Shown here piece after piece: positions 38,581 through 42,837 of a stretch of DNA of 42,837 bases; position 1 is the first letter of the stretch; the number at the start of each line of letters is the position of its first letter. Where the stretch lies: contig DASZNC010000056.1 in assembly GCA_035551615.1 (NCBI GenBank), forward strand, positions 1-42,837. Direction: 5' to 3'. Under the pieces are notes generated by a model. The model did not search any database, was not told where the DNA came from, and saw only the letters and a program-made list of their open reading frames with translations. The translations under genes and the position numbers were made by a program. The stretch is from JAKCDU01 sp035551615. GTDB taxonomy: Bacteria; Actinomycetota; Acidimicrobiia; Acidimicrobiales; Palsa-688.

Positions 38581-39720
38581 CACGCCTACGGCCTGCGCCC
38601 GGCGTGGGCCGAGGTCGACCTGTCCGCCATCCGCCACAACGCCCGGGCACTCGCCGACTGGGCGGCGCCGGCCCGCCTGTGCGCAGTGGTGAAGGCGGGC
38701 GGTTACGGTCACGGCGCCGTGGAGGTGTCGCGGGCCGCCCTGCAGGGAGGGGCTTCCGGCCTGGCCGTGGCCCTGGTCGAGGAGGGTCGGGAACTGCGAT
38801 CGGCGCGCATCGAGGCGCCGGTTCTGATCCTGTCCGAGCCGCCGCCCGACGCCATGGAGGAGATAGTGGCAGCTCGACTGACACCATCTCTGTACACGCA
38901 TGACGGCCTGCTGGCGCTACGCAAAGCGGTGGCCGCGGCCCGTCCGGGACGACCGTTCCCTGTCCACGTGAAGGTCGATACCGGCATGCACCGGGTCGGG
39001 GCCACCGAAGACATGGCCGTGGCCCTGGCCACCGAGGTGGCGGCCGATCCGGGCCTCGAGCTCGAGGGCTTCTGGACCCACCTGGCCGTGTCCGAGGAGG
39101 TCGACCACCCGTACAACCCGGTGCAGTTCGAGCGCTACGAGGCGGCGCTGCAACGGCTGGGCGGGGCCGGGGTGCGACCGGCGCTGCGCCACGCCGCCAA
39201 CTCGGGCGGCGCCCTGTGGCACGATCGGGGCCGCTACGACATGGTCCGCTGCGGCATCGCTCTGTACGGCCTGCTGCCGGCGGCGGCCGGGCCGGATGCC
39301 CCCGAGTTGTGGCCGGCAATGTCGCTCAAAGCCCGTGTGTCTTACGCCAAACGGGTGGCCGCCGGCGAACGGCTGTCATACGGCCTGCGCTACCGGGTCG
39401 ACCGGGAGTCCGTCATCGCCACCGTGCCCCTCGGCTACGCCGACGGGGTGACCCGCAGCCTGGCCGCCAACGGGGGACAGGTCCTGATCGGCGGCCGCCG
39501 CCACCCCATCGCCGGAACGGTGACCATGGACCAGTTCCTGGTCGACTGCGGGCCCGACGCGGACGTGAGCGCAGGGGATGAGGTGGTCCTGATCGGCCGC
39601 CAGGGCGACGCCCTCATCGGCGCCTGGGAGTGGGCCACCGCCACCGGGACCATCGCCTACGAAGTCGTCTGCGGCGTGAGCGGCCGGGTGCCGCGACTGT
39701 ACGTAGACGGCCGCAAATGA
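38572..39720 (+). CDS. alr: Alanine racemase
   Basis: PLP enzyme making D-alanine for peptidoglycan. The 382 residues start ATG-like at GTG 38572 (MTEHAYGLRPAWAEVDLSAIRHN), with GGAG 8 nt upstream in the last repeat unit. The PLP Lys is K41 in AVVKAGGYGHGAVEV. HVKVDTGMHRVG near residues 129-140 and HAANSGGAL near 208-216 are barrel motifs. The second catalytic base Tyr lies in RLSYGLRYR near 268-276, followed by VTMDQFLVDCG near 318-328. The C-terminal beta-domain is complete. It lies at the expected place after nnr. Confidence 0.95.
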   Translation: MTEHAYGLRPAWAEVDLSAIRHNARALADWAAPARLCAVVKAGGYGHGAVEVSRAALQGGASGLAVALVEEGRELRSARIEAPVLILSEPPPDAMEEIVAARLTPSLYTHDGLLALRKAVAAARPGRPFPVHVKVDTGMHRVGATEDMAVALATEVAADPGLELEGFWTHLAVSEEVDHPYNPVQFERYEAALQRLGGAGVRPALRHAANSGGALWHDRGRYDMVRCGIALYGLLPAAAGPDAPELWPAMSLKARVSYAKRVAAGERLSYGLRYRVDRESVIATVPLGYADGVTRSLAANGGQVLIGGRRHPIAGTVTMDQFLVDCGPDADVSAGDEVVLIGRQGDALIGAWEWATATGTIAYEVVCGVSGRVPRLYVDGRK

Positions 39721-39739
39721 CCCGGCGCCTCAGCCGTTA

Positions 39740-40783
39740 GTGGCCCGCCGCCTGAGCATCGCCGGCCTGGCCGGCGCCGGGGTGGTGAGCGGCCTGGCCA
39801 CCTGGACGGCCGTCAACCGGGCGGTGGTCCACCGTCTGGCCCGCCGGCCGGACCCCGTCGATGCGGCTGATCTGCTCCTCCCCGAAGACCTGGTCGAGCA
39901 CACCCTCGCGATGTCCGACGGGTGGGTCATCCGGGTCGTCGAGCGAGGACCGAAGGACGGCCCGCCGGTGCTGCTCCTGCACGGGATCACGCTGGGGGCG
40001 GCGGTGTGGCCCTACCAGTTGACGGAGCTGCCCGAGGCCGGCTTGAGGGTGGTCGCCGTTGACATGCGCGGTCACGGCCATTCAGGCGGTGTCGCCACCG
40101 ACGATGACAAGGAGCCGGCCCAGGCGACGATGACCCTCGACCGGATGGCGGCCGACGTCGAGGAGATCATGGAGATGCTCGATCTGGACGGCGTCACCAT
40201 CGTCGGCCATTCGATGGGTGGGATGGTCACGCTGCGGCTCCTGGCCGGTTCCCCGAAACTGGCCTCCGGCACCGGGCGGGTGGGCGCGTTGGTTCTGGCC
40301 GGTACGACCGCCAACGCGACCAGCCGCCGGGGCCTGCCCGGCCTCACCGACCTGGTCGCCGTAGCCCGTCCGCTGGTGTCGAGCGCGTCGGGGCTGGCCG
40401 CCCGCCTGCCCGGGCCGACGCTGCCGGCCAATGACCTGGCCTACATGCTGGCTCGCGTCACCTTCGGCGACCGGTCGTCGCACCGCCAGGTGGCCTTCAC
40501 CGGGCACCTGACGTCGGAGGTCCCCGTCCGCATCTCGGCCGAGCTGATCCTCGAGATCGTCCGTTTCAACTCCGAGGACGTGCTCTCCTCCATCGACCTG
40601 CCGACAACGGTCGTCGTCGGCGACCACGACGTGATGACCCCTCTGTCGCAGTCCGAGTACCTGGCCCGCCACATCGCCGGCGCCCGCTTGGTGGTGCTGC
40701 CCGGGTGCGGGCACATGTTGATGCTCGAGCGTCCCGAGGAACTCAACCGGACCATCGCAGCGCGGTGCGGCCGTGATATCTGA
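39740..40783 (+). CDS. Alpha/beta hydrolase fold protein with N-terminal membrane segment
   Basis: A 347-residue hydrolase. The N-terminal hydrophobic stretch SIAGLAGAGVVSGLATWTAV (about 6-25) could be a signal anchor. The oxyanion region is LLLHGITLG near 76-84, the nucleophile elbow is GHSMGGM with S158, the late Asp is near VVVGDHDVM (about 292-300) and the His is H325 in GCGHMLMLERP. The actinobacterial cluster alr - alpha/beta hydrolase - tsaE often includes such a gene, but tsaE does not follow here. The GTG start has no clear SD. Substrate unknown. Confidence 0.85.
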   Translation: MARRLSIAGLAGAGVVSGLATWTAVNRAVVHRLARRPDPVDAADLLLPEDLVEHTLAMSDGWVIRVVERGPKDGPPVLLLHGITLGAAVWPYQLTELPEAGLRVVAVDMRGHGHSGGVATDDDKEPAQATMTLDRMAADVEEIMEMLDLDGVTIVGHSMGGMVTLRLLAGSPKLASGTGRVGALVLAGTTANATSRRGLPGLTDLVAVARPLVSSASGLAARLPGPTLPANDLAYMLARVTFGDRSSHRQVAFTGHLTSEVPVRISAELILEIVRFNSEDVLSSIDLPTTVVVGDHDVMTPLSQSEYLARHIAGARLVVLPGCGHMLMLERPEELNRTIAARCGRDI

Positions 40784-41624
40784 GATACCCGGGGTTCGGG
40801 TCGGCCACTGGGACGACCAGGGCGCCCGTACCGGGTGCACCGTCGTCCTCCTCCCGGCCGGCACGGTGGCTTCCGGCGAGGTGCGCGGCGGGGCCCCCGG
40901 CACTCGGGAGTGGGCCCTCCTCGACCCTCGTCGCTCGGTGAACGCCATCAACGCCGTCGTGATGAGCGGCGGATCGGCGTTCGGGCTGGCCGCCGCCGAC
41001 GGCGTCGTGCGCTGGTGCGAGGAGCGGGGGATCGGTTGGCCGACGGCGGGCGGACCGGTACCGATCGTCGTCGGCATGGTGGTCTACGACCTGACCGTCG
41101 GCGACGGGTCGGTGCGGCCCGGCCCCGACGCCGGCTACGCGGCGTGCGTCGCCGCCCGCCCGGGTACCGATGCCACCGGAATAGGAGCGATCGGCGCCGG
41201 GGCCGGGGCCACCATCGGGAAATGGCGGGGACCGGACGGCGCCCGGCCGGCCGGCATCGGATCGGCCATCGCCCGCCACGACGGTGTCACCGTCGCCGCG
41301 TTGGCGGTGGTGAATGCAGTGGGCGAGCCGGTCGGGCCGGCCGGCGAGCCGCCCCGGGTCATGGCCGTCCCCCCGCCGGTCGCCACCGGCGAGAACACCA
41401 CGATCGGCGTGGTGGTGACCGATGCCCGTCTGGACAAGAGCCAGTGCCGGCTGGTGGCCGAATCGGCGCACGACGGCCTGGCCCGGGCCCTCGACCCGGT
41501 GCACACCGGAGCCGATGGCGATGCGTTCGTGGCCGCCGCCACCGCGACGGTGGACGCCCCGCTGCACGTGGTCCGCTCGCTGGCTACGTGGGTCGTCCAC
41601 CGGGCCGTGCTCGACGCCTGCTGA
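40773..41624 (+). CDS. P1 family (DmpA/S58-type) peptidase, autoprocessed N-terminal nucleophile hydrolase
   Basis: A 283-residue member of the DmpA/beta-aminopeptidase/6-aminohexanoate-oligomer hydrolase family. ISEIPGVRVGHWDD...GCTVVLLP at the N-terminus and NAINAVVMSGGSAFGLAAADGVV near 55-77 are standard. The chain is predicted to cleave itself in GAGAGATIGKWRG, freeing T147 as the nucleophile. It overlaps the upstream hydrolase by 11 nt, so the two are co-translated. The 3' end (CTCGACGCCTGCTGA) is the first unit of the array at 41610. The natural peptide or amide substrate is unknown. Confidence 0.88.
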   Translation: MISEIPGVRVGHWDDQGARTGCTVVLLPAGTVASGEVRGGAPGTREWALLDPRRSVNAINAVVMSGGSAFGLAAADGVVRWCEERGIGWPTAGGPVPIVVGMVVYDLTVGDGSVRPGPDAGYAACVAARPGTDATGIGAIGAGAGATIGKWRGPDGARPAGIGSAIARHDGVTVAALAVVNAVGEPVGPAGEPPRVMAVPPPVATGENTTIGVVVTDARLDKSQCRLVAESAHDGLARALDPVHTGADGDAFVAAATATVDAPLHVVRSLATWVVHRAVLDAC

Positions 41625-41735
41625 TCGGCCAACCTCCCGCCCGGCTCGACGCCTGCTGACGCCCACCGCTCTCTGCCCGGCGCGACGCCTGCTGACGCCC
41701 ACCGCTCTCTGCCCGGCTCGCCGCCTCCTTTTCCC
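41610..41735 (+). repeat. 35-36-bp tandem array beginning with the peptidase stop region
   Basis: CTCGACGCCTGCTGA, which is the last four codons and stop of the peptidase gene, recurs at 41645 and (as CGCGACGCCTGCTGA) at 41681, and degenerates to CTCGCCGCCTCC at 41717 (spacings 35, 36, 36). The middle part CGCCCACCGCTCTCTGCCCG is identical in two units. Only the first copy belongs to a gene. Confidence 0.8.
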
Positions 41736-41823
41736 TCGGTCCACTGTGCTCAGGCACCAGCGAAACATCGCTGGCCGGGGGCGCTCGAGGCTCTGCCGGC
41801 GCCGGCTCCGGCTCGGGGCGCGT

Positions 41824-41998
41824 GAATTCGGTCCGCAGTTGCAGCCCCACCGACGAGTGGACGGCTAGAGCGTCGAAATACGCGCGATTGCGGGCCATCC
41901 GATTTCTGCCCACATTCGAGTGGACCGCCAGATCGCGCAAATTGGGCTATTTCCCGGGCCAGTCGACTGAGGGTCCGACAACTGTGGACCGATTCATC
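41824..41998. repeat. 175-bp inverted-repeat element, MITE-like copy 2
   Basis: Left end GAATTCGGTCCGCAGTTGC; right end, read inward, GATGAATCGGTCCACAGTTG. In the middle CGAGTGGACCGCCAGATCGC matches CGACTGGACCGCCAGAACAC of the element at 23202-23384 (on its opposite strand), as do the ends (TCGGNCCNCAGTT). No transposase is inside. It fills much of the 408-bp gap between the peptidase and RDD genes; the remainder (41736-41823) has no recognised feature. Confidence 0.6.
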
Positions 41999-42032
41999 GC
42001 GGCCCCGGTCGTCGCCGAGCCACATCCGACGG

Positions 42033-42578
42033 TTACTCGGTGCGAACGACGACCGTGCCGGCAACGATGTCGTGCAGGGTCCGGTTGCTGCGGTCCCACA
42101 GCGGCCAGAGGATGTCGATCAGGAAGGGCACGATCAGGCCGAACACGGCCGCCGGTGCCAAGGAGGCGAGTAGCGCCGGCGACGCCAGCACGAACTGGAC
42201 GGCCCAGCGGAGGAACGAACGGGGGAGCGGGATGGGCCCCCCGCCGGCCATGCGCACCCGGGCGCCGACGGCCATGTCTCCGACGGTCTGGCCGTTGCGG
42301 GCCAGCATGATCGTGACGTAGGCGGCAAAGGCGACGGTGGTGAAGACCAGGCCGGCGGTACGGCCGCCCAGCTCATCAACGACGAAGTTCGGTACCAGCC
42401 ACACGGCGCCGTCGAGCAGGGTGGCCCCCAACCGCTGGACCCAGCCGATGGCCGGTCCCATCTCGGTGAACCCCTTCTGACCGGATGCCGGTCGCGGCCG
42501 GGACCGCTTCCTGGACGGGACGACCGGCTCGTCGTTGTCGTCCGGCGGAGGCGGCGGAGGCGGCGTGAAGTCGCTCAC
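42033..42578 (-). CDS. RDD family integral membrane protein
   Basis: A 181-residue membrane protein. A Pro/Asp/Arg-rich cytosolic N-terminus (PPPPPPPDDNDEPVVPSRKR) precedes three hydrophobic segments. RDD motif parts: WVQRLGATLLDGAVWL near 46-61, NGQTVGDMAVGARVRM near 94-109 and NRTLHDIVAGTVVVRTE at the end. Function of the family is poorly known; some members are linked to ion or polar-solute transport. The GTG at 42578 overlaps the stop of the repeat-encoded frame upstream (GTGA). Its first codons (GTGAGCGAC) equal the start of every 57-bp repeat unit. Confidence 0.85.
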   Translation of the reverse strand: MSDFTPPPPPPPDDNDEPVVPSRKRSRPRPASGQKGFTEMGPAIGWVQRLGATLLDGAVWLVPNFVVDELGGRTAGLVFTTVAFAAYVTIMLARNGQTVGDMAVGARVRMAGGGPIPLPRSFLRWAVQFVLASPALLASLAPAAVFGLIVPFLIDILWPLWDRSNRTLHDIVAGTVVVRTE

Positions 42579-42808
42579 CGCCGCACCCGGCCGGTGGCTG
42601 CGTCGTTCCCGCCGGGTTCGCTCCGAACGTCGCTCACGGACGCGCTCTTCGCCCGTCCGTGGTTCCGGCCAGGTTCGCTCCGAACGTCGCTCACGGACGC
42701 GCTCTTCGCCCGTCCGTGGTTCCGGCCGGGTTCGCTCCGAACGTCGCTCACGGACGCGCTCTTCGTCCGTCCGTGGTTCCGGCCAGGTTCGCTCCGAACG
42801 TCGCCCAC
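42575..42808 (-). CDS. Repeat-encoded small ORF (77 residues) upstream of the RDD gene
   Basis: The frame is made of the 19-residue unit SDVRSEPGRNHGRAKSASV, three copies plus a divergent end (SDVRSEPGGNDAATGRVRR). It is basic and Ser-rich with no membrane segment. It begins at GTG 42808, 6 nt after a TACTTT box, and ends by overlapping the RDD start (GTGA), so it could be translated and coupled to RDD. It may equally be only an open frame kept by a 57-bp (19-codon) repeat. No homology is recognised. Confidence 0.35.
   Translation of the reverse strand: MGDVRSEPGRNHGRTKSASVSDVRSEPGRNHGRAKSASVSDVRSEPGRNHGRAKSASVSDVRSEPGGNDAATGRVRR
42638..42808. repeat. 57-bp tandem repeats with two inner palindromes
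   Basis: Exact or near-exact 57-bp units start (+ strand GGTTCG mark) at 42615, 42672, 42729 and 42786; the frame-based units are 42808-42752, 42751-42695 and 42694-42638, plus a partial one. Each unit holds ACGGACG / CGTCCGT (7-bp stem, 11-nt loop) and GTTCG-GAG-CGAAC. Only a few bases differ among copies, which suggests recent expansion or conversion. Confidence 0.9.
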
Positions 42809-42814
42809 TGACTG

Positions 42815-42820
42815 AAAGTA
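42815..42820 (-). promoter_or_regulatory. -10 box (TACTTT) ahead of the repeat ORF and RDD gene
   Basis: On the - strand TACTTT ends 6 nt before the GTG at 42808. It is probably the original leaderless promoter of the RDD gene, now separated from it by the 57-bp repeats (inference). Confidence 0.45.
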
Positions 42821-42837
42821 GCCCTCCCGGTAGGATC

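Noticed and set aside
36749..39319. 856-residue frame antisense to acpS, nnr and alr
   Set aside because: A shadow frame that reads through the 38-bp repeats; Pro/Arg-rich and no domain.
41584..41940. Small antisense frames over the 41.6-42.0 kb repeats
   Set aside because: They only translate the tandem array and the MITE-like element, and have no SD or TANNNT box at the start.
42638..42808. CRISPR array or phage att site
   Set aside because: Identical 57-bp units without spacers, inside an open frame; no integrase nearby.

Overview
The window reads as chromosomal DNA of a high-GC actinobacterium, most likely an Acidimicrobiia-like lineage (inference). The basis is a Zn-type S4 and L36, a cytochrome bc1-aa3 gene set with a diheme QcrC and a small CtaF-type subunit IV, many GTG starts, ATGA/GTGA start-stop overlaps, and many genes that appear to be leaderless (a TANNNT box 6-8 nt before the start codon). 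No rRNA, tRNA, phage, CRISPR or transposase gene was seen.

Layout. (1) 1-10.5 kb: acyl-CoA and xenobiotic or lipid catabolism: acyl-CoA ligase (cut by the window edge), TetR, amidohydrolase, sulfotransferase, VOC protein, two MaoC-type hot-dog proteins, D-aminoacylase family protein, SDR and an EntS-like MFS exporter. (2) 10.5-15.1 kb: map, rpmJ, rpsM, rpsK, rpsD, rpoA, rplQ, truA, with no infA between map and rpmJ. (3) 15.1-26.6 kb: ilvA and a CtaG-like gene, then ctaE-qcrCAB on the + strand and ctaC-ctaD-ctaF on the - strand, separated by a Baeyer-Villiger-type monooxygenase and a 183-bp palindromic element. (4) 26.6-42.8 kb: rplM-rpsI-glmM, then a TetR/DHA2-MFS/KstD-like cassette, then a giant GlmS-like protein, acpS, nnr, alr, an alpha/beta hydrolase, a DmpA-type peptidase and an RDD membrane protein.

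How it works together: the respiratory genes make menaquinol:cytochrome c reductase and cytochrome aa3 oxidase. The right-hand block supplies UDP-GlcNAc precursors (GlmS/GlmM), D-alanine (Alr), ACP activation (AcpS) and NADHX repair (Nnr). The left-hand block and the two catabolic insertions suit beta-oxidation-type use of lipids, sterols or ketones.

Most unusual: (a) a 1137-residue GlmS-like protein with about 140 residues inserted just after the catalytic Cys, about 300 extra C-terminal residues and altered synthase-site motifs; (b) short tandem arrays (35-102 bp units) in gene-gene junctions, several of which contain copies of the neighbouring start or stop codon region; (c) two related MITE-like inverted-repeat elements of about 175-183 bp; (d) a set of apparent leaderless promoters, including a divergent pair in 37 bp and one whose -10 box is the upstream gene's stop codon; (e) HPEEY instead of HPEVY in CtaD.
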